From CG2-30-51-40 sp041753575 (GTDB taxonomy: Bacteria > Desulfobacterota > DSM-4660 > Desulfatiglandales > Desulfatiglandaceae): a DNA stretch of 64,000 bases. The stretch spans positions 9,041-73,040 of the forward strand of contig JBGSUA010000099.1 of assembly GCA_041753575.1 (NCBI GenBank). Reading direction: 5' to 3'. Under the pieces are notes generated by a model. It had not been told where the DNA came from, searched no databases, and saw nothing but the letters and a program-made list of their open reading frames with translations. This document shows positions 51,387 to 59,693 of the stretch, piece by piece. The position numbers and the translations under genes are program-made. Position 1 is the first letter of the stretch. Each line of letters begins with the position of its first letter.

Positions 51387-52580
51387 TCAATGTAAGAATT
51401 CAGTTCCTTCAGTGTAGATCAACTGCAGGATTATCCGCAATGACACTGCAAGAATAGATACCAATATAATCAATTTATCTCTAGTAGAGGGCTCCGATGT
51501 CATGCATTGAAGCCCGGCCAACAACAATAGCGTGGAAAACGGGCGTGTGTAACCTAGGGGAATCCGCCAAAATGTTACATTGTTAACTACAATACCTAGC
51601 AATACATGCAGTCCTGCTGACAAGGTTATCGGCGACAATTGAAATTTCCATAAATTCCGCAAAGCCATAAAAAAAAGAACGAGCATTCCGAGGATCGAAA
51701 CCCGGTCAAAGAAGCGAACCCAGAAAAGGATATGATCAGAACGGGCAAATGTTTCCGGCTCCAGGAATGCGTGGATGATTCCGGTGGCGGGTTGACTTAC
51801 TAGCCATGTCGGCACAACAGATGAAGCACCTGGCATGGCACAATGGATATAAGCGTACCATATGCCGGCAGGTATCACTGCTGTGGCATAGAGGATTCCG
51901 TTCCGGTACTCACCTCTGATAAGGAACCATAAACACAATCCTGCTGTCAGTATCAATCCTGTTTCTCTGCACAACGCGGATAAAATCAGAGTAATATAAA
52001 TGCCCACATGGCATCCGGAACGCCAGAAGAATGCAAAAGCGGTTGTCAGGGCTAACAGAGCGATTTCTCCGGTCATCATCCATAAGGAGATAACCGTTCC
52101 AGGGAGAACCATAAATACCGGTCCCCAAGCAGGGTGGCCGTTCCCGAGCATAGCCCATTTGCTCAAAAAGAGAGAACCAAAGAACAGACACAATAGGACA
52201 ACCAAATAGTAGGCCGCATCAATCCACTTTTCCTTCCCGAAAGCAATCAGGTACGAAATGCCTGGAACAAATATCCTGCTGTATCTGATGGCGGGACTAT
52301 CAACATGTTTCCAGAATCCCTTTGTGCCCAGTGGGTCATGAGCAACATAACGGTAAAACTGACCGTCATAACCTGGACTACCTTTGAATACATAGGTGTA
52401 TTCTTCAAATCCACCCGCTAATGTGAATCTGTCGCCGGTACGAAACAGAGCGGTCCAGTTTCCTCCGTAATTGACAGTGACAAGAAAAAACTGTCCCGTC
52501 AGTCCTATAAAAACACTCAGGATAGCCCATAAATAGGGCGAATGAGCTATTCGTCCCGTATTAAGAAGAGTGTCTTTCAA
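51387..52580 (-). CDS. Polytopic membrane protein, GT-C-like
   Basis: 397 residues, about ten spans. The first loop contains FKGSPGYDGQFYRYVAHDPL, and the region after the second span SPAIRYSRIFVPGISYLIAF; such YDGQFY loops occur in a family of envelope-glycan membrane proteins that resemble GT-C glycosyltransferases. A donor on a polyprenyl carrier and an external active site are likely but unproven. It is convergent with the preceding gene across a 128-nt gap that holds a perfect palindrome (AAGCCATGGCTT near 51313). Confidence 0.7.
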   Translation of the reverse strand: MKDTLLNTGRIAHSPYLWAILSVFIGLTGQFFLVTVNYGGNWTALFRTGDRFTLAGGFEEYTYVFKGSPGYDGQFYRYVAHDPLGTKGFWKHVDSPAIRYSRIFVPGISYLIAFGKEKWIDAAYYLVVLLCLFFGSLFLSKWAMLGNGHPAWGPVFMVLPGTVISLWMMTGEIALLALTTAFAFFWRSGCHVGIYITLILSALCRETGLILTAGLCLWFLIRGEYRNGILYATAVIPAGIWYAYIHCAMPGASSVVPTWLVSQPATGIIHAFLEPETFARSDHILFWVRFFDRVSILGMLVLFFMALRNLWKFQLSPITLSAGLHVLLGIVVNNVTFWRIPLGYTRPFSTLLLLAGLQCMTSEPSTRDKLIILVSILAVSLRIILQLIYTEGTEFLH

Positions 52581-52653
52581 TATGTTCTTATACTTTCTTA
52601 GGATATCTTAGGAAGTTCAACTTGATATGCCTCAAACTGAAACTGCACTCAGC

Positions 52654-54087
52654 TTATGATGATTTAATTTCCAGATACTCTTTCTCCTCATTTACATTCC
52701 AAAGATCATGGTGCTCCCCCAGTACATTCTCCGCGGCCAGAAGACCGGTCAACATAGCATGGTCCATGTTATTATAACGATGCAATCCATTTCTACCCAT
52801 TGTTATTAGATTACTGAATTGATTCAAATATGTTTTCACCACTTCTAAATGTTTCATGTAATTTATAGTATAAACCGGATAGGCGTAAGGCTCACGAATA
52901 ATAAAGCCATCTATAATGACAGCTTCTTTGGCAATCCCAAGTTTTTCAATTTCTTTAGTTGCAAGAATAATAAGCTCGTCATCGGTCAAGCTCCATAATT
53001 CATCTCCCATATCACAGAAGTACTCCATCCCCAGACTGCTGCATTCGGGATCTGGGACCATTGTTCTACTCCAATTGGTAAAGTTCTGAATTCTTCCAAC
53101 CTTCACGCCTGGATCATGGACGTAAATCCATTGGTCTGGAAAGATATCAGACTGTTTAAGAATAAGTCCAACCTGGATGAAAGATCTGAATTTGAGTTCC
53201 TGCGAAGCCTGTTTGATGTTTCGGGGTGGCGGTGGAGATAGACTGTTGACCAGATGTGGAATTGGCATGCTGGAGAGCAGAAACCCGCACTGGACATTTC
53301 TGATGTTACCTTTTTCAGAATACCCAACCTCATATACCCTTCCGTTTTCATGAAAAACGTTTTCCACGCAGCATTCCCTGAGTATCGAAGATCCGGATTC
53401 AACGCTTGCATCAACAAATCGTTCCCACATGGTTTGAGTCCCGCAAACAGGGTAGTAAAAGGACTCAATCAAGCTTTTAGCCCCTACTTTCCCAAAAAAA
53501 TTGGAAACAACTTGTAAAAGCGATAAGCCGTTGATCCGCTGCGAAGCCCAATCGCTCGCAATCTCATGGCATGGGAGCCCCCATACTTTTTCGCTGTACT
53601 TTTGAAAAAACCGCTGATAAAGCCGCAATCCAAATTTGTAACTCAACCACTCTTCCAGACTAACCGGCTCTTTTTGAACCGCCAAGTGCGATCTTAGATA
53701 GCTCAAAGCAACAAGCACACTCTCCCACAGACCAAATTTTGTCATTACCTCCAAGGGCTTCAGGGGATATCTGAAATATCGGCCGTTATAGAAGATGCTC
53801 GATATTCGGTTGACATTCAGGAACTGATTTCCCACCATGTCCCGCCAAAGGGAATCAACCCGCTCGTTCTTGGTAAAAAAACGGTGCCCGCCAACGTCGA
53901 ACAAGAAGCCCTTATGGTTTTCCGTCCTTGCTATTCCTCCTATTTGCTTGTTTTTTTCGATCACTAGAACAGAGTGCCCCGCTCTGGATAACCCGTACAT
54001 TGCTCCAACACCCGATGGACCTGCCCCGATAATCACTGTCTTAGAACTCTTTGGTATTGATGACGCTTGATGATAATTCATTTGCAT
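52654..54087 (-). CDS. UDP-galactopyranose-mutase-like FAD oxidoreductase
   Basis: 477 residues from the ATG at 54087 (a TTG at 54105 and an ATG at 54081 are alternatives; none has a good ribosome site). The FAD dinucleotide site is TVIIGAGPSGVGAMYGLSRAG with VLVIEKNKQIGG; then FLFDVGGHRFFTKNERVDSL. Near the C-terminus RPYAYPVYTINYMKHLEVVK-like and LITMGRNGLHRYNNMDHAML segments resemble the UDP-galactopyranose mutase/protoporphyrinogen-oxidase superfamily. It probably modifies a sugar nucleotide or a lipid carrier; whether it is a true mutase is open. Confidence 0.75.
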   Translation of the reverse strand: MQMNYHQASSIPKSSKTVIIGAGPSGVGAMYGLSRAGHSVLVIEKNKQIGGIARTENHKGFLFDVGGHRFFTKNERVDSLWRDMVGNQFLNVNRISSIFYNGRYFRYPLKPLEVMTKFGLWESVLVALSYLRSHLAVQKEPVSLEEWLSYKFGLRLYQRFFQKYSEKVWGLPCHEIASDWASQRINGLSLLQVVSNFFGKVGAKSLIESFYYPVCGTQTMWERFVDASVESGSSILRECCVENVFHENGRVYEVGYSEKGNIRNVQCGFLLSSMPIPHLVNSLSPPPPRNIKQASQELKFRSFIQVGLILKQSDIFPDQWIYVHDPGVKVGRIQNFTNWSRTMVPDPECSSLGMEYFCDMGDELWSLTDDELIILATKEIEKLGIAKEAVIIDGFIIREPYAYPVYTINYMKHLEVVKTYLNQFSNLITMGRNGLHRYNNMDHAMLTGLLAAENVLGEHHDLWNVNEEKEYLEIKSS

Positions 54088-54106
54088 AGTAATAAAATTG
54101 GCCAAT

Positions 54107-55135
54107 TTAAAAGTGAATCTTTAGGATTATACGATCTCTCAGATACAGTAAAAAACCGATCAGGAAGCCCGCTAGAGAATAGCAATAATAAATCCAATGC
54201 CAAGCGATAGATCTAACCATAAAAGAAATACCGCCCTTCTTATAAAAAAATCCGTAGAGCTTTCTATTGATGGTAATCAAGATTGCAGAGTTAAGTAATG
54301 TGGGCAGCAACCAAATGCTATCTCTTACACTTAATAAGAAGCCTATAAAGAATAATAGTGCGAAGATAGCTGACATCCTGTCAGAGACACGCAAATTCAA
54401 ATCAGTAGGAAAGCTATCATGCCTTAGCATTAAGCGGGTCCATGGTACGGCTCGGTGGAAGATGTCTGTGATAATAATAGATTTAAAAGACCATTTCTTC
54501 AGATGGGTTACCTTCAGAGATTTGACCATACGGATTGAGAAGCCTGCTTCACTGAGGCGATAACCAAGTTCTATATCTTCTATTGATGGCATTCTATAAC
54601 CTGTGTCGAAGCCTCCAATTTTTCTGAAGACATCCTTTTTTATTGCTCCACAGGCGCCCCAAAAGGTTAATGCTGTTTCTGATGCGCTCTGATGTATGTA
54701 ATGATGAAACAAATTTTTGAATTGAGAAAAAAAGTTTCGCTCTAGGGGCGTATCATCATAGCCTCCAATTATTGCATCAGTTGCATTTGGCTTGGATAAG
54801 GCCTCAACGACCACCCTGATTGCATTTGAGGGCAATACCACGTCGGCATCGGTAAAAAATAATATCTCCCCTTTTGCGTGAAAAGCTCCGAGGTTGCGTG
54901 CAGCAGCAGGGCCTCTCCGTTCGGGATTAAGAACCCTGACCCCGAAATCCCTGGCAACAGCCACGGAGCAAGCGTCATCACCATCCACCACCACAATAAC
55001 CTCATAAGGGGCAGGAGAAAGATTCCTGATTCCAGCCAAGCAAGCGTGAAATGCATTGCCTCCGTTAAATACCGGGACGATAACAGACACGCTCCTAAGG
55101 GGTAGTTCTGGGGTGACTGAACCCTTATTGTTCAT
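54107..55135 (-). CDS. Membrane-anchored family 2 glycosyltransferase
   Basis: 342 residues: VSVIVPVFNGGNAFHACLAG, VVVDGDDACSVAVARDFGVR, LFFTDADVVLPSNAIRVVVE (DAD), FWGACGAIKKDVFRKIGGFD and SIEDIELGYRLSEAGF. It has a C-terminal pair of membrane spans (FALLFFIGFLLSVRDSIWLL and SLAGFLIGFLLYLRDRIILK), so it works at the membrane, probably on a lipid acceptor. First gene of the minus-strand block; its stop lies 19 nt upstream of the oxidoreductase ATG. Confidence 0.85.
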   Translation of the reverse strand: MNNKGSVTPELPLRSVSVIVPVFNGGNAFHACLAGIRNLSPAPYEVIVVVDGDDACSVAVARDFGVRVLNPERRGPAAARNLGAFHAKGEILFFTDADVVLPSNAIRVVVEALSKPNATDAIIGGYDDTPLERNFFSQFKNLFHHYIHQSASETALTFWGACGAIKKDVFRKIGGFDTGYRMPSIEDIELGYRLSEAGFSIRMVKSLKVTHLKKWSFKSIIITDIFHRAVPWTRLMLRHDSFPTDLNLRVSDRMSAIFALLFFIGFLLSVRDSIWLLPTLLNSAILITINRKLYGFFYKKGGISFMVRSIAWHWIYYCYSLAGFLIGFLLYLRDRIILKIHF

Positions 55136-55430
55136 ATATCAGACCGTAAATTAAAAACCAGCCGAACCATAGGCAAATTCTAAGGGGGTGTCAACAGGAA
55201 GCAATGGGAGATAAGTTACGAGCAAGCCGTTTAAGTCCAGATAAGACTTGTATATCTGCCTTTCGCCCAAGCGTAATCTGCCGCCGGGTCAGATACACCC
55301 TATTGCCAACGGTCCCAAAAACAGCGTTGGACCTGCTAAGGTTCTTTTTGATAAAGCGGGATCAAAAGGCTATGATGGGCTTTGATGTGTTGTTTTTTCT
55401 GAAAGGGACTCGTACTGGGGAGAATAACTT
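55136..55430. other. Right junction of the glycan island
   Basis: 295 nt with no supported gene; the one open frame (55204-55434) has no family signature. A GGGGAG ribosome site near 55417 serves the permease. No direct repeat with 38242-38563 was noticed. Confidence 0.45.
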
Positions 55431-56564
55431 TTGAGCATCAGAAGGATCAAGGCACTCGTAAAGAAGGAATTCATCCAGATGGGCCGAGACTCAAGAAGCC
55501 TTATGGGCGCCCTCTTCATCCCTCTTCTTATGATCTTTCTCTTCGGCTATGCCTTAAGCCTTGATGTTGACAGGATACCAACCGTGGTGCTCGACAGGGA
55601 TGCCACCCCTGCCTCAAGAGACCTTATCCATCGTCTGACCGATTCCCGTTACTTCAACCTTGTGGGGCACATAAAGAAAGAAGGGGAAATTGATGATGTA
55701 ATGGAAAGGGGCGCGGCCCTCATGGCTCTTGTGATCCCTGAGGGTCTCGCATCCGCGATAAGAAACGGCAGACCCGTCTCCGTCCAGGTCATCTTTGACG
55801 GCTCCGACTCCAACACCGCGACGATCGCCATGGGCTACCTAAAGGCAGTGATGGCAGAATTCGACATAGGGATACAGGAAAGCCGCATAAGGAGGGCTGG
55901 TCTCAAGATGGTTGACATGCCCCTTGAGGGAAGAATCAGGGTATGGTTCAACGCGGAACTCAGGAGCAAGAACTTTATCATCCCGGGGCTCACAGGAGTG
56001 ATCATGATGGCCATCTGCGCCCTCATGACTGCTTTGAGCGTATCAAAGGAAAAGGAGACCGGAACACTTGAGCAGCTCATATCCACACCCATATCCAGTC
56101 TGGAACTCCTTCTGGGAAAGCTCCTTCCTTATGTGGTGGTAGGGCTTGTGGATCTCGCCCTTGTCGTAGGGGCCGGCGTCCTCATATTCCAGGTCCCCTT
56201 CAGGGGGAGCTATCTGGATCTCTTAATCGTATCGCTCATATTTCTTGCCGGAACCCTTTCATGGGGGCTTTTTGTCTCGGTCATCTCCAAAAGCCAGCTT
56301 CAGGCAAGCCAGATAGCTGTCTTAAGCGCGTTTCTGCCCTCTTTTCTCCTTTCGGGATTTATCTACCCAATAGAAAACATGCCAATCGCCCTTCAGATAA
56401 TCACCTACATAGTGCCGGCAAGGTATTTTGTCGAGATCCTCAAGGGGCTGTTCCTGCAGGGAGTGGGTTTAAAGGTCCTCTGGCCCCAGGTAGCGGCTCT
56501 TGTGATCTACGCGATTGTAATCCTTAACCTTGCCAGGAAGCGCTTCAGAAAGAGGATCATCTGA
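55431..56564 (+). CDS. ABC-2 exporter permease, YbhS-like
   Basis: 377 residues from a TTG with GGGGAG upstream. Starts RRIKALVKKEFIQMGRDSRS then a span (LFIPLLMIFLFGYALSLDVD), a large periplasmic domain with the repeated family words PTVVLDRDATPASRD and VIPEGLASAIRNGRPVSVQ, then GLTGVIMMAICALMTALSVS and EKETGTLEQLISTPISSLEL, with four more spans. Same family and order as ybhS/ybhR. It should form the membrane part for the ATPases at 36323 and 37243, which now lie 17 kb away. It overlaps the second permease by 1 nt. Confidence 0.92.
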   Translation: MSIRRIKALVKKEFIQMGRDSRSLMGALFIPLLMIFLFGYALSLDVDRIPTVVLDRDATPASRDLIHRLTDSRYFNLVGHIKKEGEIDDVMERGAALMALVIPEGLASAIRNGRPVSVQVIFDGSDSNTATIAMGYLKAVMAEFDIGIQESRIRRAGLKMVDMPLEGRIRVWFNAELRSKNFIIPGLTGVIMMAICALMTALSVSKEKETGTLEQLISTPISSLELLLGKLLPYVVVGLVDLALVVGAGVLIFQVPFRGSYLDLLIVSLIFLAGTLSWGLFVSVISKSQLQASQIAVLSAFLPSFLLSGFIYPIENMPIALQIITYIVPARYFVEILKGLFLQGVGLKVLWPQVAALVIYAIVILNLARKRFRKRII

Positions 56565-57718
56565 TGGGTCTTTTCTTTCTCAGGGTCAAGGCACTTCTCT
56601 GGAAGGAGGTTCTTCAGGCGATAAGGGACCCGCGTCTCAGGTTCCTCATAATACTTCCACCACTTCTCCAGCTTGTGGCCTTCGGTTATGCGGCCAACCT
56701 GGATCTCAAGAACATCCCCATCGCCCTTTATGATGAGGATCGCTCAAGCGTTTCAAGGGAGCTTGCCTTTGCCTTTGCCTCCTCCGGCTATTTCAGGATC
56801 GTCAAGGTGGTGGAGAATAATTCCGAGATAACGGAACTCATAGACAGAGGAACTATTAAGGCAGCCCTCCACTTTGGGCCTGATCTCGCCTCGCGAATAA
56901 AGAGCAGGCGCACGGCTCTGGTGCAGGTGATTGTAGCGGGAACCAACTCAAACACCGCGTCCCTGGTCCAAAGCTACTCCCTTCAGATCTTTGAGAGGTT
57001 CAACAGGTCCAGGCTTAAACAGATCATGAACGACAACCCCCAGATGAAGACCATATTGCCAGCCGGTCCCGATGGTATAGTAAGGCCTGAGATAAGGATA
57101 TGGTACAACACCAATCTTGTATCAAGGAACTTCTATGTGCCGGGAATCATCTCCCTTGTCATCATGGTATCCGTGCTCAACCTGACCGCCATGGCCGTCG
57201 TGCGGGAAAAGGAGATGGGCACCATGGAGCAGATAATGGTCACCCCGATAAAACCCCTTGAGTTCATACTGGGAAAGACCCTGCCCTTTGCGGCCATCGG
57301 CATCTTTCAGGTAGCCCTTGTCGGATCAGCAGGCGTCTTCTGGTTCGGGGTCCCCATGCGTGGAAGTGTGCTGCTTCTCTTCTTGTGCCTCCTCGTCTAT
57401 CTGCTCTCGATTCTGTCGCTGGGGCTTTTTATCTCGACCATCAGTCGAAATCAGCAGCAGGCCCTTGTCACCACATTCTTCTTCACATTCCCGATAATCC
57501 TTCTCTCAGGATTTATCTTTCCCATCTCCAATATGCCAACGCCCGTTCAGGTCGTCACCTACGCCAATCCCCTGCGTTATTTTCTGATCATTATAAGAGA
57601 CATATTTCTCAAAGGCTCCGGAATAGAGATACTCTGGCCCCAGATGGCTGCCCTTCTGGCCGTTGGCCTGGCACTAATGGCCCTTGCAGTGAGGAGAGTC
57701 AGCAAGACCATGGATTAA
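56564..57718 (+). CDS. ABC-2 exporter permease, YbhR-like
   Basis: 384 residues, similar plan to the preceding gene: ALLWKEVLQAIRDPRLRFLI, PPLLQLVAFGYAANLDLKNI, periplasmic domain with PIALYDEDRSSVSRELAFAF, SLVIMVSVLNLTAMAVVREK and EMGTMEQIMVTPIKPLEFIL, and a final span ending in a basic tail (AVRRVSKTMD). The pair would form a heterodimeric permease. No terminator with a T-run was seen; the next gene has its own promoter 38 nt downstream. Confidence 0.92.
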   Translation: MGLFFLRVKALLWKEVLQAIRDPRLRFLIILPPLLQLVAFGYAANLDLKNIPIALYDEDRSSVSRELAFAFASSGYFRIVKVVENNSEITELIDRGTIKAALHFGPDLASRIKSRRTALVQVIVAGTNSNTASLVQSYSLQIFERFNRSRLKQIMNDNPQMKTILPAGPDGIVRPEIRIWYNTNLVSRNFYVPGIISLVIMVSVLNLTAMAVVREKEMGTMEQIMVTPIKPLEFILGKTLPFAAIGIFQVALVGSAGVFWFGVPMRGSVLLLFLCLLVYLLSILSLGLFISTISRNQQQALVTTFFFTFPIILLSGFIFPISNMPTPVQVVTYANPLRYFLIIIRDIFLKGSGIEILWPQMAALLAVGLALMALAVRRVSKTMD

Positions 57719-57755
57719 GAAAAGAATAGCTTTTGCCTATACCGACATCATCTTT

Positions 57756-57785
57756 TGAAAAAAAACTATCAATAGCAGTATAATA
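57756..57785 (+). promoter_or_regulatory. Promoter of the repeat-protein gene
   Basis: TTGAAA (57756-57761) and a perfect TATAAT (57780-57785) with an 18-nt spacer, followed by a leader of about 60 nt and an AGGAGG ribosome site before the ATG at 57854. Confidence 0.6.
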
Positions 57786-57853
57786 CCGATCGGTTATCGC
57801 TTTTGAACAATGGGTAGTATGGCCATGGAACAACTCTACAGGAGGAAAACAAG

Positions 57854-59569
57854 ATGAAAAGATTGGTTTTGATTTGTCTTTGTGTGCTGGGTTTTTGCAT
57901 TGCCGCTGCTTATTCCTTTGCCGCAGGGCCTCTGGGGGTATCTCCCGGCGGAGGAACCGGGGATCCGGTGGTGGGAAGCGTATTTCCGACATTCAGTTGG
58001 TCGGCCGTGGAAGGGGCTGTTGGATACAGGCTGGAGATATTCAAGGGGGTAGAGGGCGCTCCAGGTCATGAGGAGATGACTGAGAGGGGAGAACTTGTCA
58101 TGCGGGTGGAGATCCCTGCCCCGGCCCTGTCCTGGAGCCTATCAGGAAGCGAGGCACTGAAAACAGGGGAGAGTTATATATGGTACGTAAAGGCCTTTGA
58201 TTCAGACGCTGAAGGGCAGTGGTCTCAGGGCAATCGGTTCAGGATAGATGCCTCTGTGGCCCTGACCGGTATGGATGAGGCGGTAAAGGAGAAGGTTCGA
58301 GAGTATGTTCGGACTGATACCGAACTAAGGAATACGATAAGGGATATCCGGGAGGAAAGAGGCACGGAGGGCAGCGCATTGGCCGTTGCAGTCGGAACAG
58401 GAGAGAGCCCTGAGGTTAAAACCCTTAAGCATCTCGAAGGTGAGGATGCTGCCAATACCTTTTTTGGAAGGGATGCTGGGATACATACCACAGGCGAATC
58501 AAACACATTTATTGGAGTCAGCGCCGGATACTGGAATACCACTGGCCATGACAACACCTTCCTGGGACGGGACTCCGGCTTTTCAAACACATCAGGCAAC
58601 TATAATTCCTTCCTTGGAATGAACGCGGGTTACAGAAACACCTCTGGAGGCTCGAACACCTTTTTAGGAATGTCTGCCGGCATGGACAACGAAGGAGGAA
58701 ACGACAACACCTTCGTGGGGAACAATGCGGGCGGCTATAACACCAGCGGCAACAAGAACACGTTCCTGGGACGCTCAGCGGGGTCCTCAAATACAATTGG
58801 TAATTACAATTCCTTTGTGGGATGTTCGGCCGGCAACTCTAATACAACAGGCAGCGACAACACCATTGTAGGCGACTTGGCTGCTAACATGAACACCGAA
58901 GGTAATTCAAACACCATGATTGGGCGTTCGGCAGGGGCATCTAACATCACCGGCAATAACAATACCTTAGTTGGATGGAAGGCCGGTTACTCAAACACCG
59001 GCAGCGGCAATCTCTTTCTGGGCTATGCGGCTGGATATAGCGAGACCGGCTCAAACAGGCTCTACATACACAATTCCGCGTCGTCCAGTCCCCTGGTTTA
59101 CGGGGACTTCGACACGCGCCAGCTAATGATAAACGGGACCTTGAGCATAGCAGACCTGTCGGCCGCCTCCGATATATCCCTCAAGAAGGATATCCAGCCC
59201 CTTGAAGGCGCCCTTGAGAAGGTCGCAAGCCTCAAGGGCGTAAGCTACAACTGGCGCACAGAGGAGTACCCAAAGAAGGGCTTCAGCCGGGACAGACAGA
59301 TCGGCCTCATTGCCCAGGATGTTGAAAAGGTCCTGCCTGAGCTTGTCCGAACTGACAAAGACGGCAAGAAATCTTTGGCTTACGATAAGCTGACTTCAGT
59401 TCTCGTTGAAGCCATAAAGGCCCAGCAGGGAGAGATCAAAACACAGCAGAAAGAGATAGCAGCCCAGAGCGTGAAACTCGCAAAACAGCAGTCAGAACTT
59501 GATGCCCAGGCCACACGTATCAAGGAACTTGAAAACATGATGAGGAAGTTTGCTTCAAAGGCGATATGA
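57854..59569 (+). CDS. Secreted repeat protein with S74-type C-terminal chaperone domain
   Basis: 571 residues. Signal peptide (LVLICLCVLGFCIAAAYSFA); a fibronectin/Ig-like domain (about 45-135, FSWSAVEGAVGYRLEIFKGV, ESYIWYVKAFDSDAEGQWSQ); a short charged helix (MDEAVKEKVREYVRTDTELR); about 11 tandem 17-residue units of the form NTFLGxxAGxxNTxGxx (about 198-395), akin to trimeric adhesin head repeats. Then a peptidase S74-type intramolecular chaperone (about 438-520, DISLKKDIQPLEGALEKVAS and GLIAQDVEKVLPELV) and a C-terminal coiled coil. In phage and some bacterial proteins S74 cleaves itself off after trimer folding; Ser-Asp before ISLKK fits the usual cleavage point. A surface trimer is inferred. 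Confidence 0.88.
   Translation: MKRLVLICLCVLGFCIAAAYSFAAGPLGVSPGGGTGDPVVGSVFPTFSWSAVEGAVGYRLEIFKGVEGAPGHEEMTERGELVMRVEIPAPALSWSLSGSEALKTGESYIWYVKAFDSDAEGQWSQGNRFRIDASVALTGMDEAVKEKVREYVRTDTELRNTIRDIREERGTEGSALAVAVGTGESPEVKTLKHLEGEDAANTFFGRDAGIHTTGESNTFIGVSAGYWNTTGHDNTFLGRDSGFSNTSGNYNSFLGMNAGYRNTSGGSNTFLGMSAGMDNEGGNDNTFVGNNAGGYNTSGNKNTFLGRSAGSSNTIGNYNSFVGCSAGNSNTTGSDNTIVGDLAANMNTEGNSNTMIGRSAGASNITGNNNTLVGWKAGYSNTGSGNLFLGYAAGYSETGSNRLYIHNSASSSPLVYGDFDTRQLMINGTLSIADLSAASDISLKKDIQPLEGALEKVASLKGVSYNWRTEEYPKKGFSRDRQIGLIAQDVEKVLPELVRTDKDGKKSLAYDKLTSVLVEAIKAQQGEIKTQQKEIAAQSVKLAKQQSELDAQATRIKELENMMRKFASKAI
58446..59040 (+). repeat. Tandem 51-bp coding repeat (17-residue units)
   Basis: About 11 in-frame units encoding NTFLG or NSFVG-type strands, each followed by AG and NT-G turns. 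Nucleotide identity between units is moderate, so the array is old. It forms a left-handed beta-roll in related adhesin heads. Confidence 0.75.
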
Positions 59570-59591
59570 TAAGCTTTACAGATTCACCGGC

Positions 59592-59618
59592 GGGGAGCCG
59601 CTGTGATTCAGGCTCCCC
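59592..59618 (+). terminator. Hairpin after the repeat-protein gene
   Basis: Perfect 8-bp stem GGGGAGCC-N11-GGCTCCCC, 23 nt after the stop codon. No strong T-run on either side, so it may terminate weakly or stabilise the 3' end. Confidence 0.5.
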
Positions 59619-59693
59619 GTCTTCCAGCGGCAATTTGACACCTCTATTCTATCCGCGTCCGCCCCTGAAAGCAGAAACGCTATACGACAATCT

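Larger units (their letters stand above)
38242..55430. other. Surface-glycan biosynthesis island splitting an exporter operon
   Basis: The segment holds eight glycosyltransferases, a UDP-xylose synthase, an ABC flippase candidate, two polytopic membrane proteins and an FAD protein, in four blocks of alternating strand. Intergenic and coding sequence looks richer in AT than the flanks, most obviously at 49007-49156 and in 50041-51258. The flanking genes form one conserved exporter operon when the segment is removed. Such clusters exchange frequently by recombination; no integrase is present to explain entry. Boundaries are set from gene content, not from repeats. Confidence 0.65.

Noticed and set aside
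38242..55430. Integrase- or transposase-borne genomic island
   Set aside because: No integrase, transposase, tRNA target or flanking direct repeat was seen, so the island is described only as a compositional and operon-splitting segment.
55204..55434. 76-residue ORF at the right island junction
   Set aside because: No family match, and it runs into the start of the permease gene.
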